A DNA stretch of 64,000 bases from DASRDR01 sp044867785 (GCA_044867785.1 JBIOVM010000185.1:1-64000); one strand, 5' to 3'; counted from the first letter of the stretch, positions 52,155-61,263 are shown. The notes: generated from the letters alone by a model not told the origin. Program-made: numbers and translations.

Positions 52155-53231
52155 TCAAAGCGCGATCGCCCGGGACGTGATGGTGTAGCGGAACTGCTCC
52201 GGGTCGAGGCTGTCGCGCCGTCCTTCCGCCGTCTCGGCCTGGGGATACATGAGGAAGGCCACGGGCGTTCCCGTCGAGCGCGGCAGCCTGACGTCGTGGG
52301 CGTAGTTGTAAGCCATCCAGTTCATCTCCCAGGCGCCGAAGAGCTTGGCCCGCGCCCGCTGGACCCGAGGATCGCCGAGCGGCAGTCCGCCGGGCTTCTC
52401 CTCGAGCACGACCTTGCGGACGTCGGCGGGATCCACCGGGACCCAGCCGTGCCCAGCCAGGTAGAACTCCGCGCGGCAGTGCTGGGCCCGCGTGATGTCC
52501 CCGCTCTTGCCCAGGCTCTTGAACTCCGAGGAGTCCGCGACGCGAATCCCGTAGACGTCGCGGGCCGGAAGGCCGACGGAGCGCGCGAACCCGACGAACA
52601 GCGCGTTGAGGTCGGCGCACTTTCCGCCCAGATTCTTCGTCTCCAGCATGGTCTTGATGTCGCCCAGCCCACAGCCCTTGACCTTCGGGTCGCGGAACGT
52701 GTTGTCGACGATCCACTCGTAGAGGGCGCGGGCCTTCTCCAGGTCGGTCCTGGCGCCCTGGATGATCTCGCGGGCGGTCGCCTCGACGATCCCATCCGTG
52801 CGGATGAGGTCGCTGGCCTCGAGATAGCGGCGGAGCGTGGCTGGATCCTCGGCGCCGACCCGGCCCGGCGCGCTGAGGTCCGTGTGACGGTCGCGCGTGC
52901 TGATGCGCGTGATCACCTCGAGCGTCGGAGCCGCCGTCCCGGTCGGCCACTCGGCGACGACGAGCGCGGCGCCGTACCGGGGATCCCTGACTGCGCTCGC
53001 GCTCTCCGCGTTGCCGCTCCACGTGTGGCCGAGCGACCTCTGGTAGTCCGTGTCCTCGACCAGCGGCAGGGGGATCCAGGCGCGGGTGGTTCCCGTCGGG
53101 TTCAAGACCTCGACGCGGGTGGTGACCTCGAATCCTCGCCACCCTTCCGTCCCCCACGCCCTTGAAAGGCCGGGTAGTGTCGCGCACAGCGGGCCCAGCG
53201 CGGCCGTCCTCACGAAGTCGCGTCTCCGCAT
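52155..53231 (-). CDS. exported transglutaminase-like protein
   Basis: 358 residues with a Tat-type signal (MRRRDFVRTAALGPLCATLP). A transglutaminase/protease core carries Cys205 (LGGKCADLNALFVGFAR), His251 (AQHCRAEFYLAG) and an Asp in WVPVDPADV. An N-terminal beta domain (FEVTTRVEVLNPTGTTRAWIP) precedes it. Probably a periplasmic peptidase or amidase-type thiol enzyme; targets unknown. Promoter at 53268-53296. Confidence 0.9.
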   Translation of the reverse strand: MRRRDFVRTAALGPLCATLPGLSRAWGTEGWRGFEVTTRVEVLNPTGTTRAWIPLPLVEDTDYQRSLGHTWSGNAESASAVRDPRYGAALVVAEWPTGTAAPTLEVITRISTRDRHTDLSAPGRVGAEDPATLRRYLEASDLIRTDGIVEATAREIIQGARTDLEKARALYEWIVDNTFRDPKVKGCGLGDIKTMLETKNLGGKCADLNALFVGFARSVGLPARDVYGIRVADSSEFKSLGKSGDITRAQHCRAEFYLAGHGWVPVDPADVRKVVLEEKPGGLPLGDPRVQRARAKLFGAWEMNWMAYNYAHDVRLPRSTGTPVAFLMYPQAETAEGRRDSLDPEQFRYTITSRAIAL

Positions 53232-53267
53232 CGGTCATCCTCCAGTACGGAAATCGAGGGCGGGGCG

Positions 53268-53296
53268 ATTGTAAGCGACAGTGACGATGGGATCAA
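53268..53296 (-). promoter_or_regulatory. sigma70-type promoter for the transglutaminase-like gene
   Basis: Minus strand: TTGATC (53296-53291), 17-base spacer, TACAAT (53273-53268), about 37 bases before the ATG. The local sequence is clearly AT-richer than its surroundings. Confidence 0.6.
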
Positions 53297-53357
53297 ATCG
53301 ATCGAACCGATATGAGAGGCCGAGCGTCATCGCCGGGCGACAGTCTCTCGGATCAGC

Positions 53358-53945
53358 TCAGGGAACGACCTTCAACAGCCCGTCGAAGAAGGCGAACGCC
53401 GGAGGGCTCGCCCAGTCACGCGCCCCTTGCGCCTGGTACCGCCGCGTGAGCGTCCGGTCGAGCACGAAAGTCGAGGGAAGGGCCCACACCCGCTGGGATC
53501 GGGCGACCGACTGGTCGGGGTCGAGGCCGACGGCCAAGGTGAGGCTGTGGCGCTTGAGGAACGGGCGCACGACCGCCGCGCCCTCCCGGTCCACCGACAA
53601 GGCGACGACCACGAGACCCCGGCCGCGATACGCCTGGGCGAGTCGCTCCATGGCCGGCATTTCCTCCAGGCAGGGCTCGCACCAGGTCGCCCAGAAGTTC
53701 AGCAGCACGACCTGGCCCTTGAAGTCCGAGAGATTCAGCGTGCCGCCGGCCGGCGTCGCGACGCTGAACGCGATCGGCGCGTCTCTCCCGTCGAGCCGCG
53801 TGAGACGCAACGCCGCCGAAGGCGCCTCGCCCGAGGCGGACAGCCCCGTCAGGAGCACGAGCGCGAGCACCGACGCGCGCGCCAACGCGACGGGGTGCGT
53901 CCAGCCCCGCCCGCCGCGGGCGGGCCCGGCGCGACCTCCGTTCAC
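53358..53945 (-). CDS. TlpA-like exported thiol-disulfide oxidoreductase
   Basis: 195 residues. A hydrophobic segment (ARASVLALVLLTGLSASG) exports or anchors it, after an unusually long Gly/Arg-rich N-region if the GTG at 53945 is the start. That GTG overlaps the LLM gene stop (GTGA); a TTG at codon 21 is the alternative. Redox site Cys89-Glu-Pro-Cys92 in LLNFWATWCEPCLEEMPA, with cis-Pro in VWALPSTFVLD. Reduces periplasmic disulfides in the family, with electrons usually from CcdA (present at 43946). Confidence 0.9.
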   Translation of the reverse strand: MNGGRAGPARGGRGWTHPVALARASVLALVLLTGLSASGEAPSAALRLTRLDGRDAPIAFSVATPAGGTLNLSDFKGQVVLLNFWATWCEPCLEEMPAMERLAQAYRGRGLVVVALSVDREGAAVVRPFLKRHSLTLAVGLDPDQSVARSQRVWALPSTFVLDRTLTRRYQAQGARDWASPPAFAFFDGLLKVVP

Positions 53946-54817
53946 CTGCGGGCGCGGAGCCGGGGGACCACGTCGGTCGCGACGCGCTCGAGCACGGGAA
54001 ACTGCTCCGGCCCCGGGGCGTCGACGAGGAACTCGTTGACCCCCGCTTCCCCGTAGCGCCCCACCATCTCCTCGAAGGCTCCGACGCTCGACCAGGGGTC
54101 GGCGAGCCCCTGCTCCTTCATCTTCGACGCCCAGCCGTAGAACGAGCGCCAGATCGCCGCCGGATCCCGCCCGATCGCGGCGCAGTGCTCGTCGAGGATC
54201 CCGTTCCGCTCCCGCATCTCGTCGACCGTGCCGAACGAGTTCCACGCGTCGGCGTATTCCGCACAGATCCTCAGCATGCGCGACTTGTGCGCGCCGAGGG
54301 TCAACGGCGGCCGCGGTCGCTGAATCGGACTCGGACGGACGTGGGCGTCGGTCAGCCGGTAGTGCTTGCCGGCGAAGGTGACCCGGCCGTGCCTGAGGAG
54401 CGCGTCGACGATCTGGACCGCCTCGTGGAAGCGCGCGACCAGCTCGCCCGGCGGGGGCAAGGGGATGCCGAACTGCTCGTGCTCGGGGACGAACCACCCG
54501 GCGCCCAGCCCCAGCTCGAGCCGGCCGTTGGACACGTGATCGACCGTCATCGCCTCGTGGGCGAGGAGGCCGGGGTGGCGGAAGGTGTTGCAGCTCACCA
54601 GCACCCCGACGCGAATGCGCTCCGTGCGCGCCGCGAGGGCGGCCAGGAGGGTCCAGCCCTCGTAGTAGGGCCCGGTCGGCCGGCTCGGCTGGTTGAAGTG
54701 GTCGCAGTCCCAGGCGCTGTCGAAGCCGAGGCGCTCGAAGTACTGCCACCGCTCGACGAGCGTGGCGAACGGCAGATTCTGGTCGGTGCAGAGCCCGAAG
54801 CGCATCCCGCGCGGCAT
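53942..54817 (-). CDS. LLM-class flavin/F420-dependent oxidoreductase
   Basis: 291 residues, luciferase-like barrel: MRFGLCTDQNLPFATLVERW, FDSAWDCDHFNQP, RIRVGVLVSCNTFRHP, MTVDHVSNGRLELGLGAGW and a C-terminal VNEFLVDAP strand. I use ATG 54817, 6 bases from GGAGG; ATG 54820 is directly in front of it. Overlaps the TlpA-like gene. Substrate and cofactor unknown. Confidence 0.92.
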   Translation of the reverse strand: MPRGMRFGLCTDQNLPFATLVERWQYFERLGFDSAWDCDHFNQPSRPTGPYYEGWTLLAALAARTERIRVGVLVSCNTFRHPGLLAHEAMTVDHVSNGRLELGLGAGWFVPEHEQFGIPLPPPGELVARFHEAVQIVDALLRHGRVTFAGKHYRLTDAHVRPSPIQRPRPPLTLGAHKSRMLRICAEYADAWNSFGTVDEMRERNGILDEHCAAIGRDPAAIWRSFYGWASKMKEQGLADPWSSVGAFEEMVGRYGEAGVNEFLVDAPGPEQFPVLERVATDVVPRLRARR

Positions 54818-54871
54818 CATCGACCTCCGGAGAGAGTGTGAGGGCCCGTCCCCCGCGTGCTCCGGCCCCCG

Positions 54872-54900
54872 ATTCTGGGAGGCCGTGCCGGAGGCGTCAA
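54872..54900 (-). promoter_or_regulatory. promoter of the LLM/TlpA pair
   Basis: Minus strand: TTGACG (54900-54895), 17-base spacer, CAGAAT (54877-54872). The -35 overlaps the stop codon of the upstream anti-sigma-like gene. Confidence 0.5.
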
Positions 54901-55166
54901 GCCGGGGGCGGCTGGGAGGCTTGCGCTTCCTTGCGCAGGAACTCGATGAGGCGCTGCGTGACCTCGGGGGGGATGTCCTCGGCGTGAAGGGTTCGCGCGA
55001 TGTTCACGGTGCCGCGGTAGGTGTTGACGAAGGACACGCAGGAGGGGCACAGGTCCAGGTGGATCTCGAGGGCGCGCTGGCGCTTGGGAGGGAGCTCGCC
55101 TTCCAGATAGTCCACGAGGAGCTCGACGCATTCGTCGCAGCGCGCCACGTGGGGAATGAGTTCCAC
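54897..55166 (-). CDS. zinc-finger anti-sigma-factor-like protein
   Basis: 89 residues, no membrane helix. The putative zinc finger HxxxC-xx-C is visible as HLDLCPSC plus ARCDECVELLVDYLEGELPP, as in the zf-HC2/ZAS anti-sigma domain. GTG 55166 has GGAGAGG upstream. No sigma-factor gene is adjacent, which is unusual for ZAS proteins. A soluble redox-sensing anti-sigma of the RsrA/ChrR kind is possible; function inferred only. Confidence 0.8.
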   Translation of the reverse strand: MELIPHVARCDECVELLVDYLEGELPPKRQRALEIHLDLCPSCVSFVNTYRGTVNIARTLHAEDIPPEVTQRLIEFLRKEAQASQPPPA

Positions 55167-55354
55167 GTCCGGTCGCCTCTCCTCCGGCCCATGGACGGCC
55201 CATCGGCGGCGTCGTCCGGGCCAGCCCTGATCCTAACACGGCGCCCCGAGAGGGGCGTCGTCGTCCCCATCTGTGAGACGGCTCGGAGGGCCGGATGGTT
55301 GCGGGCATGCGGGGGCGGGGACACTATTGAGGGCGTCCGCCGAGGCCCGACTGG

Positions 55355-55383
55355 TTGGAGCGACGAGCCCGCTCCGCTATCAT
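55355..55383 (+). promoter_or_regulatory. sigma70-type promoter for the VOC-PrpD-dehydrogenase operon
   Basis: TTGGAG (55355-55360), 17-base spacer, TATCAT (55378-55383), about 60 bases before the ATG at 55444. Confidence 0.5.
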
Positions 55384-55443
55384 GGCCGCGGCGCGGGAGA
55401 CGCCCGTTTCGCGACGAGGTCGGCAGAGGGAGGCGCGGCCGCC

Positions 55444-55902
55444 ATGGCGCTCAAGAAGCTCGGCCACGTGGTGCTCAAGGTGCGCGATCTCGACCGCTCG
55501 GAGGCGTTCTACCGCGACGTCGTCGGGCTCTCGGTGGCCGGACGGCTTCCCGGGCGAATGGTCTTTTTCGCCGTGCCCGGCAATGCCGACTCCCACGACC
55601 TGGGTCTCTGGAAGGTCGGCGCCGACGCCGCTCCGCAGGCGCCGAAGCAGGTCGGGCTCTTCCACGTCGCGTGGCAGGTCGAGCGGGAGGAAGATCTCCA
55701 GGCGTTTCACGATGCGCTCCTCGCCCGGGGCGTGCCGGTCCGCTCGACGATGGACCACGGCGCGAACCTGTCGGTGTACTTCGAGGACCCGGACGGCCAC
55801 ATGCTCGAGGTCACGTACGAGAAGCCGCGCGAGACGTGGCCGCCGGGCCGAAACCCCTTCGCTGGCCGCGAGCCGCTTCCCTTCCAGAGCGCCGGCCGCT
55901 AG
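55444..55902 (+). CDS. VOC-family (glyoxalase/dioxygenase-like) protein
   Basis: 152 residues with two beta-alpha-beta-beta-beta modules. Metal-ligand candidates are His8 (KKLGHVVLKVRDLDRSEAFY), the His in LFHVAWQV and the Glu in DGHMLEVTYEK. A GGGAGG ribosome site lies upstream. Could be an extradiol dioxygenase-like or epimerase-like enzyme; followed 22 bp later by MmgE/PrpD. Confidence 0.9.
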   Translation: MALKKLGHVVLKVRDLDRSEAFYRDVVGLSVAGRLPGRMVFFAVPGNADSHDLGLWKVGADAAPQAPKQVGLFHVAWQVEREEDLQAFHDALLARGVPVRSTMDHGANLSVYFEDPDGHMLEVTYEKPRETWPPGRNPFAGREPLPFQSAGR

Positions 55903-55924
55903 GCCTTCGGAGAGGCGACCCCGC

Positions 55925-57283
55925 ATGGAGCCGGTCCTCGCCGCGCTCGCCCGCTTCGTGGCCGGGGCCGCCGCCGGCGCCATTCCGGCGCCCGCGAGGG
56001 ACCACGCGGCCCTGATCGTCGCCGACACGATCGGCGTGATCCTCGGGGGGAGCCGGGAACCGGAGGCCGAGCGGCTGCGCGCGGGCGCCGACCGGTCGGC
56101 CGGGCCCGCGACCGTGATCGGAAAGGGCTTCGGGCGCGCCGAGTCGTGGTGGGCCATCGTCGCGAACGGTCTTGCCGGCACCATGCTCGAGCTGGACGAG
56201 GGCAACCGGTTCGCGCGCGGGCATCCGGGGATCCACGTGCTCCCGGCCGCGCTCGCGGAGGCCGAGCGGCTCGACCGGTCCGGCGACGCCTTGCTGACGG
56301 CGTTCGTGCTGGGCTACGACGTCGCCGCGCGTCTCGGCGGCGCGGCACCGGTCCGCCCGGGAATGCACATGCACGGCGTGCACGGGGCGGTCGGCGCGGC
56401 CGCGGCGGTCGCGTGGCTGCGCGAGCTCGACGTCGACGCCACCGCGCGGACGCTCGGCGTCGCCGCCGGGCTGACGCTCGGCACGTCGTGGCGGACCGCC
56501 CTCGGCGGAGCCACCGTGCGGAACGCCTACGCGGGCGTCGCGGGCGCGAACGGCTGGCTGGCGGCGGACCTGGCGGTCGCCGGCATCACGCCCTTGCCCG
56601 ACATGCTGAGCGAGAGCTTTGGGCGGATCAGCGGGACCGGCCTCGACGCGGGCGCGGCGCTCGAAGCGCTGGGCGCGCGCTTCGAGGTCACGCGCAACTA
56701 CTTCAAGCGCTACGCGTGCTGCCGGTACAACCATCCGGCCGTCGAGGCTTTGGAGGAGCTCCTGGCCGTCGCTCCGATTCCCCCCGAGCGCATCGCGGCG
56801 ATACGGGTGGCGACCAGCGCGCTCGGTGCCACGATGAGCGACCGGGACCCCGTCGGGGCGCTGGGGGCGAAGTTCTCGATCCCGTACTCGCTCGCCGTGC
56901 GGCTCGCCCGCGGCGACTGCGGGGCGGAGGCGTTCCGGGAGCCCGCGCTGTCCGACCCCCGGGTGCGGGCGCTCGCCCGGCTGGTCGAGGTGACGGAGGA
57001 CCCCGCGCTCACCGCGCTCGTGCCGGACAAGCGACCGGCGCGGGTCGAGATCCGTCTCACTGACGGACGGGTCCATGCGCGCCAGGTCGACACGCCGGCG
57101 GGGGAGTTCGACCGTCCGTACCCGGAGGCGCTGCTTCGCGAGAAGTTCATCGCGCTCGCCTCCGACGATCTGGGCGCGGCGGGCGCCGCCGCCGCGTGGG
57201 ATTCCGCCCGGCACGTCGGCGAGCGGAAGAGCGTGCGCGAGCTGACCGACGGCCTGCGGGCGCTCACACCGATCTCACCCTGA
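55925..57283 (+). CDS. MmgE/PrpD family protein
   Basis: 452 residues, related to 2-methylcitrate dehydratase and cis-aconitate decarboxylase. Helical-domain markers: DTIGVILGGS, NGLAGTMLELDEGNRFARGHPG and HMHGVHGAVGAAAAVAWL; the lid contains RYACCRYNHPAVEAL. Without prpB/prpC nearby, and next to an acyl-CoA dehydrogenase, the natural substrate is probably not methylcitrate. Confidence 0.92.
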   Translation: MEPVLAALARFVAGAAAGAIPAPARDHAALIVADTIGVILGGSREPEAERLRAGADRSAGPATVIGKGFGRAESWWAIVANGLAGTMLELDEGNRFARGHPGIHVLPAALAEAERLDRSGDALLTAFVLGYDVAARLGGAAPVRPGMHMHGVHGAVGAAAAVAWLRELDVDATARTLGVAAGLTLGTSWRTALGGATVRNAYAGVAGANGWLAADLAVAGITPLPDMLSESFGRISGTGLDAGAALEALGARFEVTRNYFKRYACCRYNHPAVEALEELLAVAPIPPERIAAIRVATSALGATMSDRDPVGALGAKFSIPYSLAVRLARGDCGAEAFREPALSDPRVRALARLVEVTEDPALTALVPDKRPARVEIRLTDGRVHARQVDTPAGEFDRPYPEALLREKFIALASDDLGAAGAAAAWDSARHVGERKSVRELTDGLRALTPISP

Positions 57284-57308
57284 GCCGTCACGACCGGGAG
57301 GCGCGCGC

Positions 57309-58469
57309 GTGGACTTCAGCCTGACCGAGGAGCAGCGCGGCTATCAGAAGCTGGTCCGCGAGTTCGCGGAGCAGGAGGTCGCCCCGCGCGTCCAGGAGTA
57401 CGATCGCGAGGAGCGATACCCGGTCGAGATCATCCGCAAGATGGCGCCGCTCGGCTTCCTGGGCGGCACGATTCCCGAAGCATATGGTGGGCCGGGGATC
57501 GACCACCTCACGATGGCCCTCGGCATCGAGGAGATGTCCCGCGTCTGCATCCACATGGGCTCCGCGATGGGTCGCGCGGCCGGCCTGGTCGGGTCGGGAA
57601 TCCTCCAGTTCGGAACCGAGGCGCAGAAGCGGCGCTACCTCGTGCCCCTGGCCCGGGGGGAGACCTTCGCGGGCACCGCGGTGACGGAGCCGCACTCGGG
57701 GACCGACGTGGCGGCCATGGAGACGACGGTCGTCCGGCGGGGCGACGAGTACGTGCTCAACGGATCGAAGATCTGGATCTCCGGCGTCGGGCTGGCCGAG
57801 TGGTACCTGACGTTCGCGACGCTGGATCGGACGAAGGGCTCCCGCGGTGTCTGTGCGTTCGTCGTGGAGCGGGGCTTCACGGGGTTCAGCGAGCGTCCGA
57901 TCCGAAACAAGCTCGCATTCCGGCCGGCCCAGGTCGGGGAGCTGGTCTTCGAGGACTGCCGGGTGCCCGCCGAGAACTTGATCGGCCGCGAAGGGGAGGG
58001 ACTGAAGGTGGCCCTCTGCGCGGTCGAGAACGGGCGTCTCTCCGTGGCGTGCCGTGCCGTCGGCCTGGCCCAGGGCTGTCTCGACGCGTCCACGGCCTAC
58101 GCGCGTCAGCGGGTCGTGCAGGGGCAGCCGATCGCGCGCTATCAGCTCGTGCAGGCGAAGATCGCCGACATGGTGCTGGGCATCGAGTCGGCTCGCTACC
58201 TGACCTATCGCCTGGCGTGGCTCAAGGCGCAGGGCGTGCGCCGCGCGCGCCGCGAATCCTCGATCGCCAAGCTCTACGCGTCGGAGATGGCCTTCCGTGC
58301 CGCTTCGGATGCGGTCCAGATCCACGGGGCATACGGGGCGTCGGAGGAATACGCGGTGGGCCGGTTCCTGCGGGACGCGAAGTTCCTACAGGTCGTGGAA
58401 GGCGTCAACGACATCCACCGCGTGCTCGTGGGCGAGTACGCGCTCGGCTTCCGCGAGGATCCCCGCTAG
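57309..58469 (+). CDS. acyl-CoA dehydrogenase
   Basis: FAD-dependent alpha,beta-dehydrogenase of acyl-CoAs, 386 residues. Family motifs: AFAGTAVTEPHSGTDVAAMET-like TAVTEPHSGTDVAAM, the WISGVGLAEWYLTFA stretch, and a C-terminal IHGAYGASEEYAVGRFLRDAK. The catalytic Glu position is in the QVVEGVNDIHRV segment. GTG 57309 follows GGGAGG. Last gene of the VOC-PrpD operon; a new promoter begins in the 181-bp gap that follows. Confidence 0.94.
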   Translation: MDFSLTEEQRGYQKLVREFAEQEVAPRVQEYDREERYPVEIIRKMAPLGFLGGTIPEAYGGPGIDHLTMALGIEEMSRVCIHMGSAMGRAAGLVGSGILQFGTEAQKRRYLVPLARGETFAGTAVTEPHSGTDVAAMETTVVRRGDEYVLNGSKIWISGVGLAEWYLTFATLDRTKGSRGVCAFVVERGFTGFSERPIRNKLAFRPAQVGELVFEDCRVPAENLIGREGEGLKVALCAVENGRLSVACRAVGLAQGCLDASTAYARQRVVQGQPIARYQLVQAKIADMVLGIESARYLTYRLAWLKAQGVRRARRESSIAKLYASEMAFRAASDAVQIHGAYGASEEYAVGRFLRDAKFLQVVEGVNDIHRVLVGEYALGFREDPR

Positions 58470-58562
58470 ACGGGCGCGTTCACGGGCGACGAAAGGCAGA
58501 GCCCTTGCGTCACTGGCAAACAGCAGCCGACGGCCAGGCCGCTGCGGGCGGCCCGGTGGTCC

Positions 58563-58591
58563 TTGACAGCCGCGGAAATGCGGCGCATGGT
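58563..58591 (+). promoter_or_regulatory. promoter for the exported metallo-beta-lactamase gene
   Basis: TTGACA (58563-58568), 17-base spacer, CATGGT (58586-58591), about 60 bases before the ATG. Perfect -35, weak -10. Confidence 0.5.
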
Positions 58592-58650
58592 CGGTCGAAC
58601 GGGTCGGTGCTCGAGGTACGCAGGACTACCAGCCCACGAGGAGAGACATC

Positions 58651-59529
58651 ATGAGGAAGCTCACGACCGCCGTGGTGCTGCTCGGCATGTTGTGTGTGGG
58701 TCCGTGGGCCGCTTGGGGGCAAGCGGCGCCGTCGCAGGTGAAGGTGTACTGGACCACCAGCGGCCGATTCGGCCCCTTCCCCCTGTCGGGCCTGGTCCCG
58801 TCCGTCCCCAAGGAGAAGGACCGGCAGGTGACGATCCCCGTCAACATGTGGATCATCGACCATCCGAAGGGGCTGGTCATCTTCGACACCGGGAACAACG
58901 CCGCCATCTCCGACGGCGCCTGCACGAGTCACTGGACGGCGGGCAACTGCGACTTCCTGAAGCCCAGCCAGAAGCGCGAGGACGTCATCGACCGGCAGCT
59001 CCAGAAGCTCGGGTACGGGATGGACAAGGTGAAGGCGGTGATCACGTCGCACGCGCACCTGGACCACATCGGGAACATCAAGCTCTTCCCGAACGCCGTC
59101 CACGTCATCCAGAAGAAGGAGCTCTACCAGGCGTGGTGGCCGGAGAAGTTCCAGCGGGCCGGCGACGTGTTCGTGATGAAGGACTTCGACGGGCCAGCCC
59201 GGGACTTCAACTTCCTGGAGCTCGACGGGGACTACGACCTCTTCGGTGACGGGACGGTGGTGGTGCTCAGCACGCCCGGTCACACGCTCGGGCATCAGTC
59301 GGTCAAGGTCAAGCTGGGCAGCGGGAAGACGATGATCATGGCTCAGGACGCCATCTGGTTCAAGGAGAACCTGGAGGGCTACCCCGCGGGCCTCAACTAC
59401 AGCGTCAAGGACTACAACAACTCCATCGGCCGCCTGAAGATGATGCGCGATCTCGAGGGGGCCGAGCTGTACTTCGGCCACGACCCCGATCAGTACGCCA
59501 CACAGGGTGGTGGCCAGTGGCATAGGTAA
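58651..59529 (+). CDS. exported metallo-beta-lactamase-fold hydrolase (AHL-lactonase-like)
   Basis: 292 residues with a Sec signal (LTTAVVLLGMLCVGPWAAWG). The dinuclear metal site is complete: HxHxDH in TSHAHLDHIGNIKLF, His in STPGHTLGHQS, Asp in AQDAIWF and a late His in FGHDPDQY. Belongs to the N-acyl-homoserine-lactonase-like branch. The predicted export is notable because most AHL lactonases are cytoplasmic. GAGGAG ribosome site upstream; hairpin terminator follows. Confidence 0.92.
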   Translation: MRKLTTAVVLLGMLCVGPWAAWGQAAPSQVKVYWTTSGRFGPFPLSGLVPSVPKEKDRQVTIPVNMWIIDHPKGLVIFDTGNNAAISDGACTSHWTAGNCDFLKPSQKREDVIDRQLQKLGYGMDKVKAVITSHAHLDHIGNIKLFPNAVHVIQKKELYQAWWPEKFQRAGDVFVMKDFDGPARDFNFLELDGDYDLFGDGTVVVLSTPGHTLGHQSVKVKLGSGKTMIMAQDAIWFKENLEGYPAGLNYSVKDYNNSIGRLKMMRDLEGAELYFGHDPDQYATQGGGQWHR

Positions 59530-59543
59530 CCGGTCCGTCACGT

Positions 59544-59576
59544 CCCACGGAGGCCTCGGTCCCGGGCCTCCGTGGG
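59544..59576 (+). terminator. hairpin after the metallo-beta-lactamase gene
   Basis: Perfect 12-bp stem (59544-59555 with 59565-59576) and a 9-base loop, 15 bases past the stop codon and just before the ABC operon. No T-tract. Confidence 0.65.
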
Positions 59577-59587
59577 AGGTCCTCGCC

Positions 59588-60559
59588 GTGAACGCCCCGC
59601 CCGCCGCAATCGTCCTCCAGTCGGTCTCGAAGCGCTACGGCTCGAAGACGGTCGTCCACGACCTCTCCTTCACCGTGCAGCGCGGGGAGGTCGTCGGCTT
59701 CCTCGGTCCGAACGGCGCCGGCAAGACCACGACGATGCGGATGATCGCCGGCTTCACCACGGCGACGTCCGGGCGGGTGACCGTGGCCGGCTACGACATG
59801 GATACGCAGAACGTCGAGGCGGCCCGCCGGATCGGCTACCTGCCCGAGCGCCCGCCGCTGTACGACGCCCTGGACGTCTCGGCGTATCTCCGGTTCGTGG
59901 GCAAGGTGAAGGGCGTCCCTCGAGCGGCGATGGCCGCCGAGCTCGAGCGCGTGCTCGCGGCCTGCCGGCTCGAGGGCGTGGTCCGGCACGAGATCTACAA
60001 GCTCTCGAGGGGGTATCGCCAGCGCGTGGGGCTGGCGCAGGCGCTGCTCGGCCAGCCGGAGGTGCTGCTGCTGGACGAGCCGACGGCCGGCCTGGACCCG
60101 GGCCAGATCCAGGAGACGCGGGAGGTGATCCGCGCCTTCGGGGAAGACCACGCGGTGCTGCTGAGCACGCACGTCCTGCCGGAGGCGATGCTGATCTGCC
60201 GTCGGGTGGCCATCATCAGCCGCGGGCGGCTCCTGGCCATCGATTCCCCGAGCGGGCTGCAGCGCGCCGTGGAGCAGACCAACCGGGTGACGCTGCGGGC
60301 GACGGCGCCGGCCCCGGCCCTGCGCGACGCCCTCCTGGCCGTGAGCGGCGTGCTCGACGTGACCATTCACGTGACGCCCGGCGATGATGGCGCGCTCGCG
60401 GCGGAGTGCCACGTCGAGGCGCGAGAGGGGGTGGAGGCGGCGATCGCCCGGGCGGTGGCAGGGCGATGGGATCTGCACCGCCTGGAGCGGCGGGAGCCGA
60501 CGCTGGAGAACGTCTTCCTGCGGTACGTGCGCGGGGGGGACGGCGAGGCGGTGACGTGA
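59588..60559 (+). CDS. ABC transporter ATP-binding protein (ABC-2 / GldA-like)
   Basis: 323 residues. Walker A GPNGAGKTTTMRMIAG, signature LSRGYRQRVGLAQALLG, Walker B EVLLLDEPTAGLDPGQIQ and the switch His in LLSTHVLPE. A C-terminal regulatory extension of about 90 residues ends with TLENVFLRYV, as in Gld/Nos-type exporters. Start GTG 59588; GTGA overlap with the permease gene. Confidence 0.94.
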   Translation: MNAPPAAIVLQSVSKRYGSKTVVHDLSFTVQRGEVVGFLGPNGAGKTTTMRMIAGFTTATSGRVTVAGYDMDTQNVEAARRIGYLPERPPLYDALDVSAYLRFVGKVKGVPRAAMAAELERVLAACRLEGVVRHEIYKLSRGYRQRVGLAQALLGQPEVLLLDEPTAGLDPGQIQETREVIRAFGEDHAVLLSTHVLPEAMLICRRVAIISRGRLLAIDSPSGLQRAVEQTNRVTLRATAPAPALRDALLAVSGVLDVTIHVTPGDDGALAAECHVEAREGVEAAIARAVAGRWDLHRLERREPTLENVFLRYVRGGDGEAVT

Positions 60560-61263
60560 GGAGCGTGCTGGCCGTCTACCAGAAGGAGCTCGCGACCTAC
60601 TTCCGCTCGCCGATCGCGTACTTCGTCGTCGCGGTGTTCCTGCTGGGGACCGGGTACTTCTTCCTGTACAACGTCCTCCTGACCGGGGACGCGACGATGA
60701 CCGAGACGTTCCAGAGCATGGGCGTCCTGCTGATCTCGGTGATCCCCGTGCTCGCGATGCGGCAGTTCGCCGCGGAGTACGGCGCGGGCACCATGGAGCT
60801 CCTCCTGACGCTGCCGCTCACGCCGTGGCAGCTCGTCCTCGGCAAGTACCTGGGCGCGGTCACCATCCTGCTCGTGATCACCGCCGGCACGCTGATCGAC
60901 CTCGTCCCGCTCTACCTGTTCGGCGCCCCGGAGACGACGACCATCCTCGCCGGCTACTTCGGGTTCGTGCTGCTGGGCATGGCGTGCCTGGCCATCGGTC
61001 AGTTCTTCTCCGCCCTCACCCAGAACCAGATCGTGGCGGCGGTCCTCACCGCCGCGACGCTACTCGCGTTCTGGTTCGTAGGCCACGCTCAGGGCTTCCA
61101 GACGTCGTACGCGTGGCGCAGTCTGCTGGGCCATCTGTCCTTCGCCCTCCACTTCGCGGACTTCGTCCAGGGACTGGTGCGCAGCGAGGCGGTGGCGTTC
61201 TACCTCGTCGTCTCCGCGATCGCCCTCACCCTGAACGCCAGCTACCTCCAGTGGCAGCGCTGA
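60556..61263 (+). CDS. ABC-2 type permease (GldF-like)
   Basis: 235 residues with six hydrophobic segments, beginning with the coupling-helix motif VYQKELATYFRSPIAYFVV. MRQFAAEYGAGTMELLLTLPL is the conserved first cytoplasmic loop of GldF/NosY-type permeases. Co-encoded with the ATPase and the GldG-like protein downstream. Confidence 0.93.
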   Translation: MRSVLAVYQKELATYFRSPIAYFVVAVFLLGTGYFFLYNVLLTGDATMTETFQSMGVLLISVIPVLAMRQFAAEYGAGTMELLLTLPLTPWQLVLGKYLGAVTILLVITAGTLIDLVPLYLFGAPETTTILAGYFGFVLLGMACLAIGQFFSALTQNQIVAAVLTAATLLAFWFVGHAQGFQTSYAWRSLLGHLSFALHFADFVQGLVRSEAVAFYLVVSAIALTLNASYLQWQR

